A stretch of 64,000 nt of DNA from Pantoea rwandensis (GCF_002095475.1 NZ_MLFR01000012.1:81066-145065), one strand, 5' to 3'; counted from the stretch's first letter, positions 9,617-18,727 are shown. Notes: a model not told the origin generated them from the letters alone. Numbers and translations are program-made.

Positions 9617-10395
9617 TGGCCAGTTATCAACTTTCCGTCTGTGCCGAAATGGTGTTTCTCGACCTTCCTTTTGTTGAGCGCGTGGAGCGTATTCATGAGA
9701 TGGGGTTTGGTGTCGAGATATGGGGATGGGCGAATAAAGATATTGACGCACTGGCTGCGACCGGAGCCCGCTTTACCTCAATGACCGGCTACCTCACCGG
9801 TAACCTGACGGATGATGACGAAATCCAGCAGCTATTAGCGAGTGCCGAAGCGTCACTGGCCGTCGCTCAACGACTGAACTGCCCCGGACTGAACCTGCAT
9901 GGCACCGGTTTGGATGACAAAGGTTTACCGGTTAAACCGGTTGAAGTGGTCACCGGTGCGATGTGGCTCAAAGCGGTAGAGACGCTGCGCAAGGTGGCAC
10001 AACTTGGCGAACGTGCCGGACGTGTTTTTACTCTGGAGAACCTTAACCTGCCGGTTGATCACCCAGGTACGCCTTTTGCTTTGGCAGCAGACACCCTGGC
10101 GCTGGTCGAAGCGGTCAATAGCCCGGCGTTGAAAATGAACCTCGACCTTTACCACGCGCAGATTGGTGAAGGGAATCTGATTGAGCTTATTCGCCGCTGT
10201 GGACCGGCAATAGGTGAAATTCAGGTTGCCGATGTGCCGGGCCGCCAACAGCCGGGCACCGGTGAAATCAACTATCGCGCAATTGCGCGCACATTACATG
10301 AAGTGGGCTATCGCGGCACCGTGGCGATGGAAGGCTGGGCAAAGGGAGACAGTACCGAAGCACTACAACAGTTCCGCGATCATTTCACTGTTTAA
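9616..10395 (+). CDS. Hydroxypyruvate isomerase-like TIM-barrel protein
   Basis: Xylose-isomerase-like TIM-barrel protein of 259 residues, the usual length of the hydroxypyruvate isomerase (Hyi) group of sugar isomerases/epimerases. Candidate metal ligands are the glutamate in FTLENLN (about residue 140), the aspartate and histidine in MNLDLYHAQ (about 175-181), the QVADVPGR segment (about 202-209) and the glutamate in VAMEGW (about 240). It starts on the stop of the upstream dehydrogenase (TAATG). With that enzyme it probably oxidises and rearranges a sugar or cyclitol; whether the true substrate is hydroxypyruvate cannot be told from sequence. Confidence 0.75.
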   Translation: MASYQLSVCAEMVFLDLPFVERVERIHEMGFGVEIWGWANKDIDALAATGARFTSMTGYLTGNLTDDDEIQQLLASAEASLAVAQRLNCPGLNLHGTGLDDKGLPVKPVEVVTGAMWLKAVETLRKVAQLGERAGRVFTLENLNLPVDHPGTPFALAADTLALVEAVNSPALKMNLDLYHAQIGEGNLIELIRRCGPAIGEIQVADVPGRQQPGTGEINYRAIARTLHEVGYRGTVAMEGWAKGDSTEALQQFRDHFTV

Positions 10396-10404
10396 GTGTC
10401 ACAC

Positions 10405-10431
10405 CGCCGGGTATTTGCCTGTTGCCCGGCG
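10405..10431 (+). terminator. Intercistronic hairpin
   Basis: Stem CGCCGGG / CCCGGCG with a 13-base loop between the isomerase and binding-protein genes. It lacks an immediate T-run, so it is more likely an mRNA-processing or stabilising hairpin, or a partial terminator, allowing a different level of the binding protein. Confidence 0.4.
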
Positions 10432-10480
10432 TTATTCATCTGTTTAAAAAAATAATAATCTCAACTCTACAGGAAAAATT

Positions 10481-11395
10481 ATGAAAATCAGAAATGTGCT
10501 TATCTGTCTGTGCTCCCTGCTGCTGAGTCTCGGCGTCAGTGCCAAAACCTTTACTGTCGGCGTGGCGCTGGCCAACTTTGACCTTAACTTTGTTTCTATT
10601 CTACGTACACAGATGCAGGCAGAACTCAAAGCCAATCAACTTAACGGGCAGTTTGTTGATGCTAAAGGTGATGTCGCACTGCAAGTGCAGCAAGTCGACG
10701 ATTTTATCAATCAGGGCGTTGACGCCATCATCCTGAATCCAGTGGACACACAGGGCGTACTGCCCATGATTACCGCAGCGAAGAATGCCAATATCCCGCT
10801 GATCTTCGTGAACCGTAAGCCAGAGGTAAAATTGCAAGGAGACGTGGCCTATGTCGGCTCAGACTCCGCGCTGGGCGGCGAGATGCAGATGGAAGCTTTG
10901 GCTAAGAAAATGAACTACAAAGGTAATGTGGCAATTTTGATGGGTGCATTGTCCAACGAAGAGGCGCGTGAACGCACCCGTGCTGTGGAAGCGGTGATTG
11001 CCAAATATAAAGATATGAAAGTGGTCGAGAAGCAGACCGCTAAATGGCAGCGTAATGAGGCGGTGGACGTGGTATCAAGTTGGTTACTGAATCAACGTCC
11101 TATTGATGCTATCGCTGCCAACAATGACGAAATGGCGATTGGTGCCATCATGGCCCTGAGTCAGGCGAAGAATGAGAAAATCCTGGTCGCGGGCATTGAT
11201 GGAACGCCAGACGGACAGCAGTTTGTCAAAAACGGCAAAATGGCATTAACGATTTTCCAGGACGCTAAAGGCCAAGCCACGGGTGCGGTACAGGTAACCA
11301 AAGCGCTGCTGGATAAACAGAAAGTTGAGGCGTACAACTGGGTACCCTATAAAACCATTACCCCTGAAAATTATGCTCAGTTTGCAGGTCAGTAA
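10481..11395 (+). CDS. Periplasmic sugar-binding protein (RbsB type), orphan
   Basis: Substrate-binding protein of the ribose/galactose type, 304 residues, with a Sec signal peptide (about 22 residues, ending at ...GVSAK). Visible features are the two-lobe pattern with DAIILNPVDTQG (about residues 80-91), the effector-side NNDEMAIGA (about 210-218) and VAGIDGTPDGQQ (about 230-241), all typical of this class. No ATPase or permease lies beside it, so it must borrow a transporter or act as a chemoreceptor ligand carrier. The two genes upstream suggest a polyol, cyclitol or sugar ligand. A strong terminator hairpin follows. Confidence 0.85.
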   Translation: MKIRNVLICLCSLLLSLGVSAKTFTVGVALANFDLNFVSILRTQMQAELKANQLNGQFVDAKGDVALQVQQVDDFINQGVDAIILNPVDTQGVLPMITAAKNANIPLIFVNRKPEVKLQGDVAYVGSDSALGGEMQMEALAKKMNYKGNVAILMGALSNEEARERTRAVEAVIAKYKDMKVVEKQTAKWQRNEAVDVVSSWLLNQRPIDAIAANNDEMAIGAIMALSQAKNEKILVAGIDGTPDGQQFVKNGKMALTIFQDAKGQATGAVQVTKALLDKQKVEAYNWVPYKTITPENYAQFAGQ

Positions 11396-11409
11396 TAATC
11401 GTTAATCTA

Positions 11410-11441
11410 TTGAAACCGGCAAGGTGACCTGCCGGTTTCAA
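11410..11441 (+). terminator. Rho-independent terminator of the sigma54 operon
   Basis: Perfect 12-bp stem TTGAAACCGGCA / TGCCGGTTTCAA with an 8-base loop, 14 bases after the stop, followed by a T-rich stretch. Confidence 0.75.
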
Positions 11442-11519
11442 TGAATTTTTCGCGACGAGCCGTCAGGTGCTGCTCAAGTTCAGCGCGGATGTTCAAGATG
11501 CAACCGCGTAAATGCCCAC

Positions 11520-11690
11520 CTACTTCTTTTCGCTGGTTACTTCCTTCGCTTTCAATCGGCAGGCTTCCACCACCCAGGCAGAGAAGTTCTGACTGTTCTC
11601 AATCTTCATACTTTCTTCGATTTGATCAATCAGCAGGTGAGGAAAACGAATATGTTTTCGTCGAGTTTTGGCGTTTGTCATTTTATCCAT
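11520..11690 (-). CDS. Small YlcI/YnfO-like (DUF3950-type) protein
   Basis: A 56-residue frame too short for routine calling, read as MDKMTNAKTRRKHIRFPH and onward. The body (IRFPHLLIDQIEESM, NFSAWVVEACRLK) resembles the YlcI/YnfO family of small ribbon-helix-helix-like proteins often found in prophage remnants. An AGGGATC precedes the ATG at 11690. It is isolated between the sigma54 operon and cydC, with no phage genes nearby. Function unknown; a DNA-binding or antitoxin-like role is possible. A larger opposite-strand frame here is its shadow. Confidence 0.55.
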   Translation of the reverse strand: MDKMTNAKTRRKHIRFPHLLIDQIEESMKIENSQNFSAWVVEACRLKAKEVTSEKK

Positions 11691-11802
11691 GTTGATCCCT
11701 GGTCTGTTGTCTCACACGTTTAATTTTTGTATTGATATCAAAACGCTGCTCGAGTCGAGCCCGAGCTGGCGTTAAAGCGAAAAGTATCAGACTCTGCTCT
11801 TG

Positions 11803-13449
11803 TTATTTTAGGTCGAGCTGTAACCGACTTTCCGCGAGAGAAAGTGGCTGAATCTGATGAGTGACTAACAACGTGGTTTTACCCTTGATGAGATCTTTCA
11901 GACAGTTGAGCACGAGTTCTGTGTTTACCGCATCAAGCCCTTCGGTGGGCTCGTCGAGTAATACGATCGGCGCATGCGAGAGATAAGCGCGTGCGATCGC
12001 AATTCTACGCGCCTGGCCACCGGACAGGCGCACTCCTAATTCCCCCGCCAGTGTATCGAGCCCCTGCGGGAAGCCACGGATTTCATCGGCCAGCGCTGCG
12101 CGCGTCAGCGCGTCCCACAGCGTTGCATCGTCCGCATCAGGTGAGACCAGGCGAAGGTTGTCGCGAATGGAGGCATTAAACAGATAGGTTTTCTGACTGA
12201 CCACCGAGATCATCTGACGCAAAACCTCATCGGAAAGTTCTCGGACTGGATGCCCGCCAATCAACACATCCCCTTCCGTCGTGTCCCAAAACCCTTGCAC
12301 CAGATTCAGGAGGGTTGTTTTGCCTGCGCCACTGGGGCCGAGTATCGCCAGGCAATGGCCAGCGGGCACAGTGAAGCTCAGCTTATCCAATACTACGGGG
12401 GCTTCAGGTGCATAACGCATCGTGACCGAACTGAACGTCAGCTCGCTACTCTCTGGCATCGGGCTGGATTCGGGCAACACAATCGCCGGTGACAATTCCG
12501 TCATAGAGAACAGACGGCGCGCCGCTTCACGCGTCGTCCCCAGTGCCGCAAAGGCTCCCGGTAATCCGGCTACAGCTTCAGTGCTTGCAAGCACCGTGAA
12601 TAACAACATGACGATTTCGCTGAGCGTAATGCCGCTTGCATGGCCGTGACGGAATAACAGCACAAAAGCAGCAAACATCCCGAGCTGTCCCACCAGGGCG
12701 CACAGCGATCCGCCAATGGCACTCATCCAGGCTTGCTGGCGCTGAGCGCCAATCAATTGCTGCGACAGCTGGCGCAGGTGATCGGTTTGATGGCTGACGG
12801 CACCGACCATTTGCAACTCGCCCAACCCGCGGATCAGGTCAGTCGACGCCGCCACTGCGGATGAACGCACGTGCGCAACCTGATGACCGCTGGTTTTTGT
12901 CATCGATGCGACCATAACGGGCACCACCACCCCGGCCAGCAGCAATACTGCAGCGTCTATCAGTGCCACGGAAGGTGAAAACCAGCAAATCCCAGCCACA
13001 ATAATGATGGCGGAGATCAACCCCGCGATGGCAGGGGTTAAGATGCGCAGATAGAAGTTATCCAGACTATCAATATCAGACCGCAGACGCGCCAGCACAT
13101 CACCATCGCGGAAATCCTGCAGTCGTGCAGGTGCCAGCGGAGCCAGTTGTTGGTAAAACCAGACACGCAGCACGGACAACAACCGCAGTGTTGCATCGTG
13201 TGTAACCAATCTTTCCACATAGCGCGCGAAAGTACGTAATACGGCAAGACCACGGATCGCCGCAGCAGGAGTGAAAAACTCCAGCGCCAGTGAACCGACG
13301 CCAGCCAGGGCCATGGAGGTGATAAACCAACCTGATAATGCCAGCAGCGCAACATTCGAGAGAATCACAATGACAGAGAGCAGAACTCCCAGCGCCATGC
13401 GTAAGCGCCACGGACGCGACAGGCGTAAGAGATGGCAGAGATCATTCAT
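11803..13449 (-). CDS. cydC: CydC, thiol (cysteine/glutathione) ABC exporter subunit
   Basis: Half-transporter of 548 residues. With CydD it exports cysteine and glutathione to the periplasm, which is needed to assemble bd-type oxidases. The N-terminal six-helix exporter domain (about 1-310) is followed by an ATPase domain with Walker A GPSGAGKTT (about 365-373), the signature LSGGQARR (about 475-482) and Walker B IVLLDEPTEGLD (about 495-506). Its start overlaps the cydD stop by ATGA. It is slightly shorter than E. coli CydC (573). Last gene of a cydABDC unit. Confidence 0.92.
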   Translation of the reverse strand: MNDLCHLLRLSRPWRLRMALGVLLSVIVILSNVALLALSGWFITSMALAGVGSLALEFFTPAAAIRGLAVLRTFARYVERLVTHDATLRLLSVLRVWFYQQLAPLAPARLQDFRDGDVLARLRSDIDSLDNFYLRILTPAIAGLISAIIIVAGICWFSPSVALIDAAVLLLAGVVVPVMVASMTKTSGHQVAHVRSSAVAASTDLIRGLGELQMVGAVSHQTDHLRQLSQQLIGAQRQQAWMSAIGGSLCALVGQLGMFAAFVLLFRHGHASGITLSEIVMLLFTVLASTEAVAGLPGAFAALGTTREAARRLFSMTELSPAIVLPESSPMPESSELTFSSVTMRYAPEAPVVLDKLSFTVPAGHCLAILGPSGAGKTTLLNLVQGFWDTTEGDVLIGGHPVRELSDEVLRQMISVVSQKTYLFNASIRDNLRLVSPDADDATLWDALTRAALADEIRGFPQGLDTLAGELGVRLSGGQARRIAIARAYLSHAPIVLLDEPTEGLDAVNTELVLNCLKDLIKGKTTLLVTHQIQPLSLAESRLQLDLK

Positions 13450-15206
13450 ACGCTCGCTCCTTTCTGCAGCCGTTCCAGCTCAGCAAACAGGCCTGCACGA
13501 TCACGCAGCGCCTGTGGCGTACCGGATTCAATCATACGTCCCCTTTCCAGTACGACCACACGATCGGCCTTGGCTGCGATCTCCGTATCGTGGGTAATAA
13601 TCAAACGTGCGCTGTCCGGCAATTTGTTGCTCAACGCCGCAATCATGCGCTGAGCGGTGTCACTGTCCAGCGCAACGGTGGGCTCATCCAGAATCACTAC
13701 CGATGGCGCGTTCAAGATCGCCCGAGCCATGGCAATACGCTGGATCTGCCCACCGGATAAGCCTTGCCCGCCATCACCCAGGCTATAGCCATACTGTGCT
13801 GGCAGTGACTGGATAAAGCCGTCAGCCTGGGCAAGCTGTGCTGCCGCTTCTATCTCGTCAGCGCTAATGTCAGGACGCGATAAACGGATATTTTCAGCTA
13901 TCGATCCAGCAAATAGCGTGGGTCGCTGCGGCAGCCAGCCAATGTGCTGCTGCCATGCGGGAAGATCCAGTGATGTCAGCTCACAGCCATCAATCAGGAT
14001 GCGCCCCGACGCAGGCTGGATAAAGCCCAGCAGCAGACGTGATAACGTGGTTTTACCGGCACCGCTGGTGCCGACAATGGCCAGCGTTTCACCCGCACGC
14101 AAGGTGAGTGAGATATCCGTTACGCCGCCGCCCTCTGCATACTGATAGCTCACACCCTCAATATGGATTTCACGGGGTTTAGCCGTTAACGCCCCCTTCC
14201 CCTGTGACGATGCGGGTAACTCCGCATTCAGGATGGCAAGGAAACCTTCAGTGGCGCCAATGGCATCCATTCGCGCGTGATAATGCGTACCCAGATCGCG
14301 GAGTGGGCGGAAAAACTCGGGTGCCAGCAACAACGCAAATAAACCGGGTAAAAAGCCCATTTCGCCGTAGAACAAACGGAAGCCCACATACACGGCAACC
14401 ATGGCAGTGCTGATGGTGGCAAAAAATTCCAGTACTAAAGAAGAGAGGAATGCCAGCCGTAAAACCTTCATCGTGGTTTGACGGTAGCTGTCTGAAATCG
14501 CGGCGATAATATTTGCCTGACGGCGCGCGGCATTGGTTTGGCGCAACGTCGTTAGACCGGCGATGACGTCAAAGAAGTGCGCACTCATCAAGTTGAGTTT
14601 ATGCCACTGCTTAAGACTCACTTTCTCAGCGCCCTTACCCACCACGATCATAAATAACGGCACCAGTGGCGCGGTGATCAGCATGATCAGGCCAGACACC
14701 CAGTCGAACGGGAATAGCGCGATCAAAATAGCGATCGGCACGATACCGATGATGATTTTTTGCGGAAGAAAACCTGAAAAGTAAGCCTCGATGGCCTCGA
14801 CACCTTCGCTCAGCGAGTTGGCGATACTGCCCGTACGCTGACTCTGACTCCAGGTTGGGCCCAGTGCCGCAATACGCTCCAGCAATAGGTTACGCAGCCC
14901 TTGACGGATACGGGCAGAGGCCTCAAACGCGAACCCCTGACGCAGCACATCAATTCCGGCGCGCAGCAACATCACCAATGGCAGCAGCCAGAGGCATGGC
15001 ATGAGTTGGGTGAAGCTTTTACCTTCGAGCACCGCTTTGTCGATTAACCAAGCGAGAAGCCAACACTGTGCAATCATCAGCACAGCATTAAGTGCCGCCA
15101 TACTGATGGATAGTGAAAATAAACCGCCCGCCTGCTGACGGAGGCTTGAAAGCCAACGTTCAGCGAGGCGGGCTGCAATTCCACTAGGAGGTGCGCTAGC
15201 AGACAT
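13446..15206 (-). CDS. cydD: CydD, thiol (cysteine/glutathione) ABC exporter subunit
   Basis: ABC exporter half-transporter of 586 residues, partner of CydC. The membrane domain (about 30-330) precedes the nucleotide-binding domain with Walker A GTSGAGKTT (about 385-393), the signature LSGGQIQR (about 490-497) and Walker B VVILDEPTVALD (about 510-521). It begins six bases after the cydB stop. In E. coli cydDC lies elsewhere with trxB; here it is joined to an oxidase operon, suggesting a self-contained respiratory unit. Confidence 0.92.
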   Translation of the reverse strand: MSASAPPSGIAARLAERWLSSLRQQAGGLFSLSISMAALNAVLMIAQCWLLAWLIDKAVLEGKSFTQLMPCLWLLPLVMLLRAGIDVLRQGFAFEASARIRQGLRNLLLERIAALGPTWSQSQRTGSIANSLSEGVEAIEAYFSGFLPQKIIIGIVPIAILIALFPFDWVSGLIMLITAPLVPLFMIVVGKGAEKVSLKQWHKLNLMSAHFFDVIAGLTTLRQTNAARRQANIIAAISDSYRQTTMKVLRLAFLSSLVLEFFATISTAMVAVYVGFRLFYGEMGFLPGLFALLLAPEFFRPLRDLGTHYHARMDAIGATEGFLAILNAELPASSQGKGALTAKPREIHIEGVSYQYAEGGGVTDISLTLRAGETLAIVGTSGAGKTTLSRLLLGFIQPASGRILIDGCELTSLDLPAWQQHIGWLPQRPTLFAGSIAENIRLSRPDISADEIEAAAQLAQADGFIQSLPAQYGYSLGDGGQGLSGGQIQRIAMARAILNAPSVVILDEPTVALDSDTAQRMIAALSNKLPDSARLIITHDTEIAAKADRVVVLERGRMIESGTPQALRDRAGLFAELERLQKGASV

Positions 15207-15211
15207 GATGC

Positions 15212-16261
15212 TTAATGACCCTCGTGACCAACCAATTTTGAGATACGGCCACGGAATACCCAGATCTGATACCAGTTATACATCAGCATAACCGGAACGA
15301 ATCCGCCCATGGTCATCGTGAAGGTAATCATTGAAACCTGTGGACTTGCGCCATCCCAGATTGTCCATGTACCTGGAACAATGTACGGGAACATAGTGAT
15401 CAGCATACCGAAGCCGAGAATAACCGCGGCAGCGTTGAACCACAGGACCGCAGCGAAATCTTTGTCCTTCAGCGTGTCACGGCGAACCTGTTCAATACAG
15501 AACAGTGCCAGCAGACCGAACAGTCCCCAGATCCAGAAGTGTGGACCGAACCATTTCTCACGCGCCCAATCGAAGAGTACCGCACTCCATACCCAGGTAA
15601 TCACTACCGCGGCAATCGCCAGCCAGAAGATCACTGCCGTCCAACGCGCCGCATCCTGACGGATCGGCTCGGACTTTTCAAAACGCGCACGAACAAACAG
15701 CACACCCGCGAGCGTCATGGCGATACAAGAGGCCACACCTGTCCAGATAGAGAAAGGTGAGACAAAGTTGAATGCACCACCGATATAGTGAGGAACGCCC
15801 TGGGCGGGATGATCAAGACCGAAGCCCTGCAGGATCGCCCCGACGCTCATGCCACCAAAGAAGGTCACGGCCAGACTGGCCACGCCAAAAATACCGTCAG
15901 AGAACTTCTGCCAGAAAGGTGACGCCAGATGGCGGAACTCCAGAGCGACGGCACGGGACATAATGCCCCAAAGTACCAGCGCCATTGGCACCATCAGGTA
16001 AATGAAGGCTGATCCGTAAACAAACGGGAAGGTCCCAAACATAATGCCACCGGCAACGATCAGCCAGGTTTCATTGGCATCCCAGGTGCCGGCCATTGCC
16101 GCCATAATCGCACCACGTTCATCATGGTCGCGAACAAACAGCGAGAAAATCCCGGCACCCAGATCGGCACCATCCAGCGCGATGTATAAAATGACGCTAA
16201 CACCAAAGGCTAACCACCAAGCGATGATCAGGAAGTGCTGTGAAGAATTAAGCATGTCCAT
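15212..16261 (-). CDS. cydB: Cytochrome bd-type oxidase subunit II (CydB/CioB)
   Basis: Subunit II of a bd-type quinol oxidase, 349 residues with eight or nine hydrophobic helices. The N-terminal segment with ALDGADLGAGIF (about residues 28-39) and the nearby GTWDANETWLI (about 58-68) are hallmarks of CydB. It is shorter than E. coli CydB (379), in line with the short partner CydA. It follows cydA by 17 bases and is followed almost directly by cydD; no small cydX-type gene fits between them. Confidence 0.92.
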   Translation of the reverse strand: MDMLNSSQHFLIIAWWLAFGVSVILYIALDGADLGAGIFSLFVRDHDERGAIMAAMAGTWDANETWLIVAGGIMFGTFPFVYGSAFIYLMVPMALVLWGIMSRAVALEFRHLASPFWQKFSDGIFGVASLAVTFFGGMSVGAILQGFGLDHPAQGVPHYIGGAFNFVSPFSIWTGVASCIAMTLAGVLFVRARFEKSEPIRQDAARWTAVIFWLAIAAVVITWVWSAVLFDWAREKWFGPHFWIWGLFGLLALFCIEQVRRDTLKDKDFAAVLWFNAAAVILGFGMLITMFPYIVPGTWTIWDGASPQVSMITFTMTMGGFVPVMLMYNWYQIWVFRGRISKLVGHEGH

Positions 16262-16278
16262 GAATGTCTATTCTCTCA

Positions 16279-17721
16279 TTAAACCGGGCGGATATATTCA
16301 GGGTGATCGGCGTGACCGCTGGCAGGCATCTCAAGGTGCCCCAGATGTTCATGCCCTTCTCCCGGCAGTTTGCTGGTTAAGTCTGGGCCGTTACGCACAA
16401 CCTTCGCCAAGAACCAGATCGTGCCTGCAACCACAGCCGTTTCGAAAATAGCGAAACCAACCAGCCAGAAGATCGCTAAGCCCAGCGACATCGCACTCAT
16501 GCCATCTTCAGTACGCATCAGACCGTATACAATCCACGGCTGACGACCAATTTCACGCGTCCACCAGCCCGCAATCACGGCGATATACGGCAGTGCCACC
16601 ATCAGCACGGCCAGCAGCAAGAACAGTTTGTTACGCGGAGCCAGTTCAACCGTCATACGGCGACGGGCCATCAACCACAGACCCCATACGGCAACCGCCA
16701 GGATAGCAGCAGCGGCACCCGACATCGCGCGGAAGGCGTAGAACGGTAATACCACCGGGGGTTGTTCATCTTTTGCGAAGCTGTTTAAGCCCTTGACCGG
16801 ACCATTCCAGGTTTTGGTTTCAATCAGACTCAGACCGTGTGGAATGTCAATGGACCATGCCAGACCGGTACCGTCCTTATTGGGCCAGCCGAGGATATGC
16901 CAGGCACTGTTGACGTTGCCTTGCGCATCATAGGTATCGTAGTGACCTTCCATTGCGGCCAGCGCGGCTGGCTTGTGCTCAAGGGTCTCTTCACCCAGCA
17001 CATCACCCATATAGATCTGTACCGCTGCAACCACTGCCAGTGCGACCAGCGCATACTTTAACGGGCGCAGGAACAGTTCAACATGGCGTTGCTTCAGCAC
17101 GAACCAGGCACAGGTTGCCACCACGAAGCAGAGCGACAGCTCGAAACTGGCTAACAGCATATGAGGGAAAGCACTGCGTGCGTTCGGGTTAAACAGCGCA
17201 CCTAACCAGTCGGTGACGATAAAGATGCCATTGTGAAGCTCCACACCCGTTGGCGTTTGCATCCAGGAGTTAGCGACCAGAATCCACATCGCAGAGAGCG
17301 TAGAAGAGAGCGCAACATTAAAGGTAGCAAACAGGTGCATACCACGGCTGATTTTGCCCCAACCAAAAATCATCAGTCCGATGAAACCAGCTTCATACAT
17401 AAAGGCGGTAATCGTCTCATAGCCCAATACCTGACCAAAGAACGGTCCGGCAGCCTGAGAGAAGCGGCCATACAGGATACCAAAGGCCATTTCCATGGTG
17501 ACGCCCGTCGCCACACCTGCACCGAAGTTAACAATGAATAACTTTTCAAAAAAGCGACACAGGCGGTACCACTTCTCGTCCTGCTTCCTGACCCACATCA
17601 GTTCAGAGAAGAACAGAAGCGCAGCCAAACCGATGGTTAGCGGGGGAAAAATGATGTGTATGGATGAAATTAGCGCGAAATCTATACGCGTGATCAGCGA
17701 TGTAAGATCGTTACTTAACAT
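16279..17721 (-). CDS. cydA: Cytochrome bd-type oxidase subunit I, short Q-loop (CioA-like CydA)
   Basis: Haem-bearing subunit I of a bd-type quinol:O2 oxidase in the inner membrane, 480 residues. Recognisable are the N-terminal haem-ligand histidine in SSIHIIFPP (about residue 21), the MYEAGFIGLM segment with conserved glutamate (about 108) and the REIGRQPW motif (about 390-397). The quinol-binding loop between helices 6 and 7 is short: only about 20 residues separate the ETKTWNGPVKGL and LPFYAFR segments, where E. coli CydA has a long insertion. That makes it resemble cyanide-insensitive (CIO) oxidases. Probably an additional oxidase besides the housekeeping one. Confidence 0.9.
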   Translation of the reverse strand: MLSNDLTSLITRIDFALISSIHIIFPPLTIGLAALLFFSELMWVRKQDEKWYRLCRFFEKLFIVNFGAGVATGVTMEMAFGILYGRFSQAAGPFFGQVLGYETITAFMYEAGFIGLMIFGWGKISRGMHLFATFNVALSSTLSAMWILVANSWMQTPTGVELHNGIFIVTDWLGALFNPNARSAFPHMLLASFELSLCFVVATCAWFVLKQRHVELFLRPLKYALVALAVVAAVQIYMGDVLGEETLEHKPAALAAMEGHYDTYDAQGNVNSAWHILGWPNKDGTGLAWSIDIPHGLSLIETKTWNGPVKGLNSFAKDEQPPVVLPFYAFRAMSGAAAAILAVAVWGLWLMARRRMTVELAPRNKLFLLLAVLMVALPYIAVIAGWWTREIGRQPWIVYGLMRTEDGMSAMSLGLAIFWLVGFAIFETAVVAGTIWFLAKVVRNGPDLTSKLPGEGHEHLGHLEMPASGHADHPEYIRPV

Positions 17722-18665
17722 GACTATCTTCTTTTATATGAGTGACCGTGTTAGTTAGCGGCAACAAAGCGCCTTTTCGCTTGTCATGCGAGTGATATGA
17801 GAAAAGCTCAGACATGATAAGTCAAAACAGGTGCTGCACTGTCGTCTCCCTCTTAACTACGAGCAACAACCAACAGTCTATTTCCCAGGCAGGTGTTGAA
17901 AGGAAATAGAGTATTTGTCGAGGACTTTATTTCTAAGGAAAACAGAAAAAACAACCAAAATTGTTAACTGGAGACCTGTCACCATGAGGTGGTGAAATAA
18001 GATCCAAGCCATGCTCGCAATAAGAAAATCTATGTAAATTATTCTATATTTTGCGCTAGCGCAAAGACACTGCGAATAAAGGGTCAAGTTGTAACAAAAA
18101 GAAAATGACACGTTAGGCTCATGAATGCTTACCGTGTTTCTAAAATGTTAAATAACGACAATAAAACTCAAGTTGTAAAAATTAATTCATTAAAAACATA
18201 TGCATGGATGATCTTGATGGGTTGCTTTAGTTATAAGAAAAATATAAAAGCAAGCAGAATGATGATAGTGGTGTTAATTAATTATTATTTAGCAGTGTTA
18301 CAATTACAGTAGGCAGGTAGCCAACATCCAATACACATTAATTTAACAATGAATTACAAAGCGCTTCCAATAACACTTATTGCGGCTTATTTTAACACTG
18401 AAATAACAATCCGCCGCCCATATGGATTTGATTCAAATGACGAATAACAGCGTTATCCAATAAACCATGCTGCAACAAAAAGTTGTTAGTATGCGCACAA
18501 TGATTAAATTAATAAGCATTTATTTAACATTTACTGTGCTGAAAAAACACTAGAGGAAGGATGAATCAAAAAGGTTTCAGGCTTGCAGGATAAGCAGTAA
18601 ACCTGACAGGCGACCGAATTGAAGTAGAGGTGCCGCGAACGTTACGTTAACGTGATGATAAAAGA
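17722..18665. other. AT-rich intergenic region, no supported gene
   Basis: About 940 bases, clearly more AT-rich than the flanks, upstream of cydA. Two short open frames occur (18111-17878 minus, 18121-18312 plus), but neither has a convincing ribosome-binding site or recognisable protein. The part near cydA must hold its promoter, which I could not place with confidence. A stretch at about 18530-18691 ends in a terminator-like hairpin and could encode a small RNA, without further evidence. Confidence 0.5.
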
Positions 18666-18691
18666 GGACGCGGAGTGAGAATCACGCGTCC
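18666..18691. terminator. Hairpin with T-rich tails on both sides
   Basis: Stem GGACGCG / CGCGTCC with a 12-base loop, followed by GTTTGTTTT on the plus strand and by TCTTTTATC on the minus strand. It most likely ends the minus-strand glycine-zipper gene and could also end a plus-strand transcript. Confidence 0.55.
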
Positions 18692-18727
18692 GTTTGTTTT
18701 AGGACTAGATAAGCTGAATGACGCTGA

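Noticed and set aside
11441..11695. 84-codon plus-strand open frame
   Set aside because: It is the opposite-strand shadow of the YlcI/YnfO-like gene and begins inside the terminator hairpin.
17878..18312. Two short open frames (minus 18111-17878, plus 18121-18312)
   Set aside because: No ribosome-binding site, no recognisable protein, AT-rich composition; hydrophobic look explained by base composition.
18561..18593. Ten-residue leader-peptide frame behind AGGAAGG
   Set aside because: The purine run abuts the ATG with no proper spacing, and no attenuated gene follows.
18621..18660. Lysine-riboswitch-like AGAGGTGC core
   Set aside because: Only the short core matches; the remaining conserved boxes and any plus-strand lysine gene downstream are absent.
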